64,000 nt of DNA from Kribbella sp. NBC_00382 (lineage in GTDB: Bacteria; Actinomycetota; Actinomycetes; Propionibacteriales; Kribbellaceae): assembly GCF_036067295.1 (NCBI RefSeq), contig NZ_CP107954.1, forward strand, positions 5,270,001-5,334,000, given 5' to 3'. Every line of letters begins with the position of its first letter. Positions within the stretch are counted from its first letter, which is position 1. Below are positions 54,521-61,759 of this stretch, one piece after another. The position numbers were made by a program, and so were the translations under genes. The notes beneath the pieces were generated by a model. It ran no database searches and was not told the origin of the DNA. It saw nothing but the letters and a program-made list of their open reading frames with translations.

Positions 54521-55093
54521 ATGGGCAACTTGTCGGCGCTGGTGCGGGTGTCGATTGGGTGTTGGGTGGGGTTGGAGGTTGTGCTTGCGGTTCGGGATGT
54601 TGTGCGGCGTAAGGCTGGGGCGCGGCGGGATCGGGGGACTCGGGTAGTTGTTTCGCTGAGCCTTGTGGCTGCGTTTGGTGTTGGGTGGTTGATGCGGATT
54701 CGGGTGCAGGGGTTGGCTACACCTGTGCCTGAGGTGTTCGCTGGTGCAGGGGTGGTGGTGATCTGGGCCGGGCTGCTTGTCAGGGTGTGGGCGGTTTTGG
54801 CTCTGGGCAGGTCGTTCAGTACGTATGTGCAGGTGGATGATGAGCAGGCTGTGGTTACTGGTGGTCCTTACCGGTGGGTTCGGCATCCGTCGTACAGCGG
54901 GCTGCTGCTGATTTGTCTGGGGTTCGGCGTTGCTCTTGCCAACTGGTTGTCGATTGTGGTTTGTCTTGTTGTGCCTGCGCTGGGATTGTTGCCGCGGATT
55001 GCTGTTGAGGAGGCTGAGCTTGTTCGGGTGCTTGGTGAGCGCTATCGCAGCTACCAGAAGACGACACACCGGCTCGTCCCGGGATTATGGTGA
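54521..55093 (+). CDS. Isoprenylcysteine carboxyl methyltransferase family membrane protein
   Basis: 190 residues with 4-5 membrane helices and the ICMT-type motif GPYRWVRHPSYSGLLLICLG (~115-134) followed by EEAELVRVLGERYRSYQKTTHRLVPGLW (in parts). Bacterial members methylate small molecules or lipids at the membrane; the substrate is unknown. It overlaps the 3' end of the opposite-strand kinase pseudogene. Confidence 0.88.
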   Translation: MGNLSALVRVSIGCWVGLEVVLAVRDVVRRKAGARRDRGTRVVVSLSLVAAFGVGWLMRIRVQGLATPVPEVFAGAGVVVIWAGLLVRVWAVLALGRSFSTYVQVDDEQAVVTGGPYRWVRHPSYSGLLLICLGFGVALANWLSIVVCLVVPALGLLPRIAVEEAELVRVLGERYRSYQKTTHRLVPGLW

Positions 55094-55842
55094 TGGCGAT
55101 GGTGCGGAGGCGGTCTACTCGGTTGGGTAGGTCGTACAGCAACTCCTCGATGCTCTCCTCGATCGCCTGGCTGTTGCCCATCCACCAGGTGGCTGGGGTT
55201 CGGTCGAGGGAGACCAGGATGGGTTTTGAAGTCGCCGTGGGTTGTGACTGGGTCGGGGGCGATTTCGCAGAGTTTCTCGATGCGGGTCGAGAGGTCGAGG
55301 ACAAGCGGTAGGCGGTCGCGGGCGAGTGAGGACCAGGGGCGGTTGCGGTACTCCGCTTCGGCGGTCCATTCCTCCCAGGTCGTGCGGGGCCAGATCGGGC
55401 CTCGCCACCAGTGTGGGAGGCCGACGTGGTTCGTTGGCTCGAGTTGGTGGATTCGAGCCATTGTCCGGCCCAGCCACTTGGAGAGGTCGTCGTCGGGGCG
55501 TAGTGGGCGGTGCTCGATCCAGGGGTAGACGCGGAAGAGCCGATCGTTGATGAGGGCAACGCAGCCCAGCCAGGGGTCGATCGGGGGGATCGGGGATGGC
55601 ATGTCGATGCCGGCCTCGAGGGCTCGGAGTTCGAAGGCCATTGCGGCGGCGAGTTGGTCGGGCAGGCCACCTGGGGTGAACTCGCGGCCTCGCTCGGCCC
55701 ATGCTCCCTTGACGAAGTAGCTGCCCTGGTTCGTGTCGAGGCGCCAAGTCTCGGTGGCGCCGCGTCTGACGAACTGCAGGTCGCTCAGCGGTCGGCCGAG
55801 ATCGAAGGCGTGTGCGATGGCCTCGGGAGACGGTGCGTCCAT
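55051..55842 (-). pseudogene. Frameshifted APH-like phosphotransferase
   Basis: From ATG 55842: FVRRGATETWRLDTNQGSYF with VKG (ATP-binding Lys), RVYPWIEHRPL, MARIHQLEPTNH, DPVTTHGDFK (Brenner-type HGDF). At the T4 run 55224-55227 one base seems extra. Deleting it continues PILVSLDRTPATWWMGNSQA and EELLYDLPNRV. In the written frame the tail is Pro/Arg-rich and overlaps the ICMT gene. Either a recent pseudogene or a homopolymer error. Confidence 0.7.
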
Positions 55843-55879
55843 GGTTCGCCAACGGGTGTCGCTGGCGCTGAGTTCCGAG

Positions 55880-56371
55880 TTACCGGGATTCCTGCCAGGC
55901 GTGTTCGGCGAAGCTGAAGAGGCGGTGGGGGGTCATTCTGAGCCAGGCTGTTGCCCAGTCGAGGGTGCCGTCGTTGTTGCGTTGTTTGGTGAGGGCCTCG
56001 ACTTCTGGTGGGGCTGTTGGCAGGACTTCGGCGGGGCCTTCGGTGAGGACGGCGGCGTGGGTGTCGTGTTCGCCTTCTAGTACTGACAGGGCTAGCCAGG
56101 GATTGGCCTGTACGTTGCGGAGGCGGATCGCTGCGCCGAGGGTGGGGAGCCAGAAGGCTCCTGCGTAGGGCGTGAACAGGGTGGGGGCGGCATGGGCGCG
56201 GCCGTCGGCGCGGGTGGTGGATGCGAGCGCGTAGCTGCGACGGGTCAGGTACTCGGCCAGTTGGGGACCGGTGAGGCGGCGCTCCGGTGGGTAGGCATTG
56301 CGTACTGCCTGTCCGCCCTTGTCGAAGGACGCTTCTTGTAGCTGGCCTAGCCAGGTCGCCAGATCATCCAT
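55880..56371 (-). CDS. Pyridoxamine 5'-phosphate oxidase-family (PPOX) protein
   Basis: 163 residues with the split-barrel flavin-binding pattern ALASTTRADGRAHAAPTLFTPYAGAFWLPT (in parts), RNVQANPWLALSVLEGEHD and AVLTEGPAEVL. Likely FMN- or F420-dependent oxidoreductase; substrate unknown. It is 10 bp after the hydrolase gene on the same strand, probably one operon. Confidence 0.82.
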   Translation of the reverse strand: MDDLATWLGQLQEASFDKGGQAVRNAYPPERRLTGPQLAEYLTRRSYALASTTRADGRAHAAPTLFTPYAGAFWLPTLGAAIRLRNVQANPWLALSVLEGEHDTHAAVLTEGPAEVLPTAPPEVEALTKQRNNDGTLDWATAWLRMTPHRLFSFAEHAWQESR

Positions 56372-56381
56372 GGGTCGGATC

Positions 56382-57044
56382 CTAATCAGCCAGGGTGTCG
56401 AGGAGGGTTGCGAGGCTGTGGGGGTCGCGGCGGGCGATGTTGTGGCCCACGGGGATTTCGTGGAACTGCCAGGTGGGGTCGGTGCGTAGGCGTTCGGTCA
56501 ACAGCGCGAACGGGGTGCCTGGCCATGGGCCGCCGCTGATGAAAGTACGGGGGAGTGTGGGTACCCCGGCCAGGGTGATGGATTGGAGGAAGCTCGGTAG
56601 TGGGTGCGGGCGGGCACGGGGGTCGAGGCCGTCGGGGACTGCTACCCAGCGGCCGTCGGTGCGGGCGCCGGCTATGAACAGGTCACGGAAGGCGTCGCTG
56701 GTCAGCGACCAGCAGGAGTCGCCGTCTTCGGGGACATAGGCGTCGATGAAGACCAAGTGGTCAAGGCGATCAGCGAGGCGGTCTGCGACTCCCGCGATGA
56801 CCAGCCCGGCGTAACTGTGGCCGCACAGGGCGATGCGTGCTTCGTCGTCGCTGTTGATGATCTCGGCCACTTGGTCGATGTGGGTGTCGAGGTTCGGTGG
56901 ATTCTCCAACGAGGCTGGGCCGTCCAACTCCAAGCCTGACAGGGTTACTGCCTCGACTTGGTGGCCGCTAAGGCGGAGCTCTTCGGCCACCTCGTCGAAT
57001 ACCCACCCGCCTTGCCAGCCGCCTGGCACCATCACGAATTTCAT
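56382..57044 (-). CDS. Alpha/beta hydrolase
   Basis: 220 residues. MKFVMVPGGWQGGWVFDEVAEEL gives the oxyanion-region pattern, GHSYAG (~96) the nucleophile Ser, and GHNIARRDP at the end the His. Compact, esterase- or salicylate-esterase-like form. Substrate unknown. Upstream member of the pair with the PPOX gene and 7 bp from the next gene. Confidence 0.88.
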   Translation of the reverse strand: MKFVMVPGGWQGGWVFDEVAEELRLSGHQVEAVTLSGLELDGPASLENPPNLDTHIDQVAEIINSDDEARIALCGHSYAGLVIAGVADRLADRLDHLVFIDAYVPEDGDSCWSLTSDAFRDLFIAGARTDGRWVAVPDGLDPRARPHPLPSFLQSITLAGVPTLPRTFISGGPWPGTPFALLTERLRTDPTWQFHEIPVGHNIARRDPHSLATLLDTLAD

Positions 57045-57051
57045 TGCGTCA

Positions 57052-57543
57052 TCAGTCCCAGAGAGTTAGGCGTTGCCACGTGTGGTTGGTGATGAAGTCG
57101 CGGCGGTGCTCGGACCATTGGGACAGGGCTTCGGTGACGTCGCCGAGGTCGACTCCCTGGACCTGGTAGTGCTGCTGCGGTGAGCCGTCGCGGTACTCGA
57201 GGGAGAAGGTTCCGTCGTCGTTGCGCGCCTGGGCGAAGTAGTCGTCCCGGGCGGTGTCGACGATGACGTAGTTGCCGATGTCGCGCAGTTCCTGTGAGAG
57301 GAAGAGCGGCCAGCGCTCGGGGATGGCTGCTCGCCCTTGCGAGGTGGTGATGGCCACCACTCCGTCGTCGCTCTCGTGGTCCGGGAAGTGGGCGGCGAGT
57401 GCTTCGGAGTACAGCTGGATTTTCTCCGTGGGTGCGACGAGGGCGCCCTCAAGGTAGTGGCTGAACAAGGCTTTGAAGGTGGCAGCGGCGTTGTGCCCGC
57501 TGGTTGGGGCGTCGCCTTCCCAGATCGCGAAGTCGTAGCTCAC
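57052..57543 (-). CDS. Conserved hypothetical protein
   Basis: 163 residues from GTG 57543, which overlaps the upstream stop (GTGA). The N-terminus SYDFAIWEGDAPTSGHNAAATF and LALFSHYLEG-like motifs match an actinobacterial family of unknown role. In-frame sequence before 57543 is Arg/Pro-rich and antisense-like, so it is excluded. Coupled to the P-loop kinase gene. Confidence 0.72.
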   Translation of the reverse strand: MSYDFAIWEGDAPTSGHNAAATFKALFSHYLEGALVAPTEKIQLYSEALAAHFPDHESDDGVVAITTSQGRAAIPERWPLFLSQELRDIGNYVIVDTARDDYFAQARNDDGTFSLEYRDGSPQQHYQVQGVDLGDVTEALSQWSEHRRDFITNHTWQRLTLWD

Positions 57544-58106
57544 TCGGGGGAGTATGCCGTAGAGCGGGGGCCGTACTGGTTGGGTAAGGAAGGCCAGCGT
57601 TGGGAGGCCCAGTGGGACCAGGTGGGGTGGTTGGGTGGGACGGGCGGGATGACGGAGCCTAGGAGTTCTTCGTCGTCGGGGGGTTCGAATTGGGTTCGCC
57701 AGGCTGCCAGTTCGGCGTCGGTGATGTGGAACGTTTCGTGCGGGGTGGTGCTGAAGCGGCTGGTGATGCGGTGGCGTTGTTCTTCGTGGTCTATCGGGAG
57801 GTAGACGACTTGGCTGTGGGCGCCGATGGTGGTGGCGATCCAGCGGAGGGCGGAGCGTTCGGCTTGGGACCAGAAGCCGAAGTCGAGGATGACGTTGGTG
57901 CCTAGTTCGGCGGTGCGCATGCCGACCTGGATGAGCCTGCCTTCGACGAGGTCGCGTTTGTCCGGTGGGTTCTGGTCGCCGAAGAGGGCGATCTGCCATT
58001 CGTCGGTGGTGAGGCGCAGGGCCGGGGCGGTGAGTTCCAGCTGTTTGGCGTGGGTTGTTTTGCCGGCGCCGGGGAGGCCGACGATCAGGTAGACGGTTGC
58101 GGGCAT
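57540..58106 (-). CDS. P-loop ATPase/kinase (AAA_33 type)
   Basis: 188 residues from ATG 58106. Walker A is IVGLPGAGKTTHAKQL at the very start, then RLTTDEWQIALFGDQ, NVILDFGFWSQAERSAL (Walker B-like) and RFSTTPHETFHITDAEL. Related to small-molecule or nucleotide kinases of the Zeta/CPT-like group. Phosphoryl acceptor unknown. Translationally coupled to the 57543 gene. Confidence 0.83.
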   Translation of the reverse strand: MPATVYLIVGLPGAGKTTHAKQLELTAPALRLTTDEWQIALFGDQNPPDKRDLVEGRLIQVGMRTAELGTNVILDFGFWSQAERSALRWIATTIGAHSQVVYLPIDHEEQRHRITSRFSTTPHETFHITDAELAAWRTQFEPPDDEELLGSVIPPVPPNHPTWSHWASQRWPSLPNQYGPRSTAYSPE

Positions 58107-58183
58107 GCAGTCAGGTGTACCAGCGACGACCTTCGCCGGCGTGGCCACCGTGTCGAGCTACGTCACCATGAAGACACTCTGAC

Positions 58184-59392
58184 TCACAGGTTGTGGGCGG
58201 CTGAGCGGGTCATCGCGGCCAGGCCAATGACGGCGAAGAGGCCGAGCGCGGCCGGGATGAGAAACACCTGGGGGAGTCCGAGAGTCGCGGCTCCGATGCC
58301 TCCGGCAGCTCCGCCCAGGGCAGAGGCAAGAGCGGTCGAGCTGACGAAGACGGCTGAGGCGGTGGCGACGGTTGTCGGCAGAAGGCGTTGGGCGACGATG
58401 ATGCCGAGCGCGGCGAAGACGCCCCACGCGCCACCCATCAGGATCTGTCCCGCGAACAACCCGGCGGCGGTACCGGTGGTGGCGAAACAGATGTTGGCGC
58501 CGACCCCGAACGCAGCGCCGACGACCATCAGCCGCATCGTCCCGACCCGGCGCGCAGCGAGTACGGCCAACGGCATCAGGACGATCTCGACCAGCGGCTG
58601 AATGCCGATGATCGCGCCGCTCAATCCGGAGGGGAAATCCAGCTGCTCGTTCATGTAGATCGGCAGATATGCGTACTTGATCGGTTCCCCGGCGTAGACG
58701 AGAACGTAGAGCGCGGTGAAGGCGAGCAACGGCACCATCGCCCGTATGCCGGGTCGGCGACTACTCGATTCGGTCGTCGACCAGGCCTTGGGTGGAGTCC
58801 TGAGAACGCCCAGCGGGAGTACCTGGGCAAGGGTGCAGATCGCCGTCGCCAGCAGCATGATGCGCAGCGAGGTGTGGGCGGCCAGGAACGATCCAGCGAC
58901 CGGACCGACCACCCAGCCGCCGGTCAGCGCCATCCGGACAACGGCCACCACGCCGTCGTTGCCGGGATTCGGATGCGCCTCCAACTCATCGTGGATCGCG
59001 GCGAAGAGCTGAGAGGTCGCGGCGCCGGCGAACCCGAGTACGACTGCGCTGATGAGGTACGGCATCCAAAGCTGGGTTGAGAAAGCGATCCCTGTCCACC
59101 CGGCGAATCCGGCGACGGCGCAGATGCGGAACAGGCCGAGGCGTGCGCCGGTGCGATCGGACCTTGAACCGACCAGATAGCCGATCACCGGTGCGGTCAG
59201 GCTCGTGAGATAGAAGAGTCCGGCGGCGCTGAGCGAGGCCCCCAACTCGTTGACCAGGAACGACGCGATCTGGGGTGCGGCCGCGGAGAAGCCGAGGCCG
59301 GAGAGGAACAGCGCGATGGTCGCGCCCCGGTAGAGCGGCGACGCGAGGGTCAGCCGCCAGGCCGGCGTACGGACGACCGGCTCAAGGGTCAT
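58184..59392 (-). CDS. Sugar-efflux-type MFS transporter
   Basis: 402 residues, 12 helices. LYRGATIALFLSGLGFSAAAPQIASF starts TM1 (in parts), GYLVGSRSDRTGARLGLFR marks the TM2-3 loop, and a second half begins at MVPLLAFTALYVLVYAGEP. Resembles SetA/SotB-like sugar exporters. ATG 59392 overlaps the LacI stop (ATGA), so export is coupled to the sugar-responsive regulator. Confidence 0.87.
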   Translation of the reverse strand: MTLEPVVRTPAWRLTLASPLYRGATIALFLSGLGFSAAAPQIASFLVNELGASLSAAGLFYLTSLTAPVIGYLVGSRSDRTGARLGLFRICAVAGFAGWTGIAFSTQLWMPYLISAVVLGFAGAATSQLFAAIHDELEAHPNPGNDGVVAVVRMALTGGWVVGPVAGSFLAAHTSLRIMLLATAICTLAQVLPLGVLRTPPKAWSTTESSSRRPGIRAMVPLLAFTALYVLVYAGEPIKYAYLPIYMNEQLDFPSGLSGAIIGIQPLVEIVLMPLAVLAARRVGTMRLMVVGAAFGVGANICFATTGTAAGLFAGQILMGGAWGVFAALGIIVAQRLLPTTVATASAVFVSSTALASALGGAAGGIGAATLGLPQVFLIPAALGLFAVIGLAAMTRSAAHNL

Positions 59393-60381
59393 CCGCGAGT
59401 GCTCTGCCGGACGACGAGCTCGACCGGAAACTGCTGGCGATGCCCCGGTACCAGAGAACCTTCCAGCAATAGCCGGGTGGCGGCCGCGGCCATCTCCTCG
59501 ACGGGCAGGCGCATCGTGGTCAGGGGCGGGTTGGCGCAGACGGCGGCGATGCTGTCGTCGAAGCCGATGATGCTCACCTGATCGGGCACCCGCCGGCCGG
59601 TGGAGGTGATGGCCTGTACGGCGCCAGCGGCCATCAGGTCGCAGGCGATGAACATCCCGTCGATGTCCGGGTCTTGGTCGAGCAACTGTTGCGCTGCCCG
59701 GTACCCGCCAGCTTGGAGGAAGTTGCCGTCGGCGCTCAGGTCCGCGAGGCCAAGGCGTTGCACGGCACGCAGGTACCCGGTCCGTCGGTCGATGGCGCAC
59801 GGGTTGAGGGCTGGTCCGTTGATGGCGGCGATCCGGCGACAACCGAGTTCGTGCAGGCGGTTCACCGCGGAGTACGCGCCGCCGATGTTGTCGGCCTGCA
59901 TACCGGGAACTGATGGGTCGGTGGGCACCAGCGAGACGACTCGGCGGCATCGATGGTGGAACCTGGCCGCGAGTTCGGGAGTGATGTCGGCGAGCACGGC
60001 GCCGAGGGTGGCGTTCGCGGCGAGCTCGTCGATCGCTTCGGCGGCGTTCTCCTGGCCGATGGCGTGCAAGCGCAGTTGCGCGTTGACGCCTTCGAGGACG
60101 GGCATCATGCCGGCCAGTACCCGGCTGAAGTACGGATGGGTACCGAGCCAGCCGATGCCCGCGCCATAGCTCACCGCGATGACGTCGATGGCGCGCTGAC
60201 GTCCGGTGGCCAGTGCTCTGGCTGTCTCGTTGGGTTGGTAGCCCAGCTCGCTGACGGCTGCGCGAACGCGCTCTCGCAGGGGCAAGGACGCGCCGGGCTC
60301 GTTGTTGATCACGCGGGACGCGGTCGCCCGGGAGACCCCGGCCACGCGCGCGACATCTGCGATTGTGGGCTGGAGGCTCAT
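59389..60381 (-). CDS. LacI-family transcriptional regulator
   Basis: 330 residues. The N-terminal HTH TIADVARVAGVSRATASRVIN is followed by the hinge region (NETARALATGR) and a periplasmic-binding-like sensor domain (GGAYSAVNRLHELGCRRIAAI, in parts; VSIIGFDDSIAAVCANPPLTT, in parts). Represses the coupled MFS gene and itself until a sugar binds. Confidence 0.94.
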   Translation of the reverse strand: MSLQPTIADVARVAGVSRATASRVINNEPGASLPLRERVRAAVSELGYQPNETARALATGRQRAIDVIAVSYGAGIGWLGTHPYFSRVLAGMMPVLEGVNAQLRLHAIGQENAAEAIDELAANATLGAVLADITPELAARFHHRCRRVVSLVPTDPSVPGMQADNIGGAYSAVNRLHELGCRRIAAINGPALNPCAIDRRTGYLRAVQRLGLADLSADGNFLQAGGYRAAQQLLDQDPDIDGMFIACDLMAAGAVQAITSTGRRVPDQVSIIGFDDSIAAVCANPPLTTMRLPVEEMAAAATRLLLEGSLVPGHRQQFPVELVVRQSTRG

Positions 60382-60443
60382 CGGCGGATCTACTCTCCGT
60401 TAGGGGCGTGTTCGGGCGGCGTACCGTCTCGAACGGTAGACCC

Positions 60444-60455
60444 GAGAGCGCTCTC
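60444..60455. promoter_or_regulatory. LacI-type operator
   Basis: GAGAGCGCTCTC, a perfect 12-bp palindrome with the central CG of LacI/GalR operators, lies 63 bp upstream of the lacI start. Confidence 0.8.
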
Positions 60456-60502
60456 AGGCGAAGAAGTCCCGCGCTCCCGCCGGCGGCAGCGTGGGGAGTC
60501 TG

Positions 60503-61099
60503 TTAGGCGGGTTTGGCTGTGGTGGCCGTGCGATACGTGAGGAGGCCTTCTACGCCTTGGAGGAAGGTTTCGCAGACTTGGGTGGGGTCTGTTAGGCAGC
60601 CGGTGGCCATGGCGCCGTCTCGGAGCATGATGAAGTGGCGGGCTGGGGGTTCGGGGGAGGCGTCGCCTAGTTGGGTGAAGAGGGTGGCGATGGTGGTGGC
60701 GAACCAGTCGCGGTGGGCCAGGACTGCTTGGTGGACAGGGTGTTCGGGGTCGGGGTACTCGGCGGCGGCGTTGAGGAAGGCGCAGCCTCGGAAGCCGTCG
60801 GAGGTGATGCCTGCGGTGATGGATTTCGCGACCGCCCGGATGCTGTCGGCGGCTGAGTCGGCGCCGGCGATGGCCTGGTCGAGTTGGTCGCGTTCGAGCT
60901 GGGAGACGCCCTCTAGATAGGCGAGGACCAGCTCTTCCTTGCCGGCGAAGTGCCGGTACAACGTCGCCCGCGTCACCTGGGCCTCGGCGACGATGCGGTC
61001 GATGCCGACGGAGTGGATGCCCTCCGTGTAGAAGATGCGCGTCGCCGTGCCGAGCAGCCGCGAGCGCGCCTCGGACACCCGTCCCTGAGTCTTCACCAT
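60503..61099 (-). CDS. TetR/AcrR-family repressor
   Basis: 198 residues from ATG 61099. The HTH is ATRIFYTEGIHSVGIDRIVAEAQVTRATLYRHFAGKEEL (in parts). The C-terminal domain includes FRGCAFLNAAAEYPDPEHPVH, the TetR_C-like signature with the conserved GC. Two matching palindromes lie between it and the divergent membrane gene. It likely represses both. Confidence 0.92.
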   Translation of the reverse strand: MVKTQGRVSEARSRLLGTATRIFYTEGIHSVGIDRIVAEAQVTRATLYRHFAGKEELVLAYLEGVSQLERDQLDQAIAGADSAADSIRAVAKSITAGITSDGFRGCAFLNAAAEYPDPEHPVHQAVLAHRDWFATTIATLFTQLGDASPEPPARHFIMLRDGAMATGCLTDPTQVCETFLQGVEGLLTYRTATTAKPA

Positions 61100-61118
61100 C
61101 TGCCCGAGCGTAACAGAA

Positions 61119-61188
61119 AGGTAGAACGTTCTGTCTTGACAACACCGCCGGTCAGCACTCATCGTGGTGAGAGGTAGAACGTTCGGTC
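61119..61188. promoter_or_regulatory. Twin TetR operators and divergent promoter
   Basis: AGGTAGAACGTTCTGTCT (core AGAACGTTCT, 61123-61132) and AGGTAGAACGTTCGGTCTC (core 61176-61185) are near-identical and 53 bp apart. TTGACA at 61136-61141 is a good -35 for the rightward gene. The pair flanks the likely promoter, suited to cooperative or loop repression by the TetR protein. Confidence 0.82.
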
Positions 61189-61207
61189 TCTTTCGAAAGG
61201 CTCACCC

Positions 61208-61759
61208 GTGACCACCATCGAAGCCACCCCGCACACCATCGCCCCAGCCCTGCGCCGCCTGTACTTCGCACGCGCAGCGTTCGCCATCGTCTGGGCCGGG
61301 CTGATGTTCGCCACCAAGTCACACCTCGGCCCGATCAGCGTCGCCCTGATCGTCCTGTACCCGTTGTTCGACGTCGCCGCCGCAGTCGTGGACACGCGTT
61401 CCACCGGCCCGTCCCGCGGCCTCTACGTCAACATGGCGATCAGCCTGCTCGCCGCGATCGGTCTGGCCATCGCCTGCTCCTCCGGAGTACCGGCGGTCCT
61501 GCGAGTCTGGGGTGCCTGGGCGGTCGTCGCCGGCCTGATTCAGCTGATCGTCGGCGCCGGCCGTCGCAAGCTGGGCGGCCAGTGGCCGATGATCCTCAGC
61601 GGCGGCATCTCCGTGCTGGCAGGGCTTTCGTTCATCGCCGGGGCTTCCGCCGACAACCCCAAGCTGACCAACGTGGCCGGGTACGCCGTACTCGGTGGCA
61701 TCTTCTTCCTGATCTCAGCGATCCGCCTCGGCCGTCAACAGCCCGGTGCTGTGAGCTAA
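61208..61759 (+). CDS. Multi-pass membrane protein (DUF308-like)
   Basis: 183 residues from GTG 61208 (AAAGG 7 nt before). Six hydrophobic helices (e.g. AAFAIVWAGLMFAT, ISVALIVLYPLFDVAAAVV, MAISLLAAIGLAIA, VLGGIFFLISAIRL). Similar to small DUF308/HdeD-like proteins. It is the presumed target of the divergent TetR. Its 3' end overlaps the convergent LuxR gene by 45 bp. Confidence 0.8.
   Translation: MTTIEATPHTIAPALRRLYFARAAFAIVWAGLMFATKSHLGPISVALIVLYPLFDVAAAVVDTRSTGPSRGLYVNMAISLLAAIGLAIACSSGVPAVLRVWGAWAVVAGLIQLIVGAGRRKLGGQWPMILSGGISVLAGLSFIAGASADNPKLTNVAGYAVLGGIFFLISAIRLGRQQPGAVS

Noticed and set aside
54855..55050. Extension of the phosphotransferase beyond 55051
   Set aside because: After correcting the frameshift the open frame continues opposite the ICMT gene as Gln/Ser/Pro-rich sequence, so the true end cannot be set and I did not extend it.
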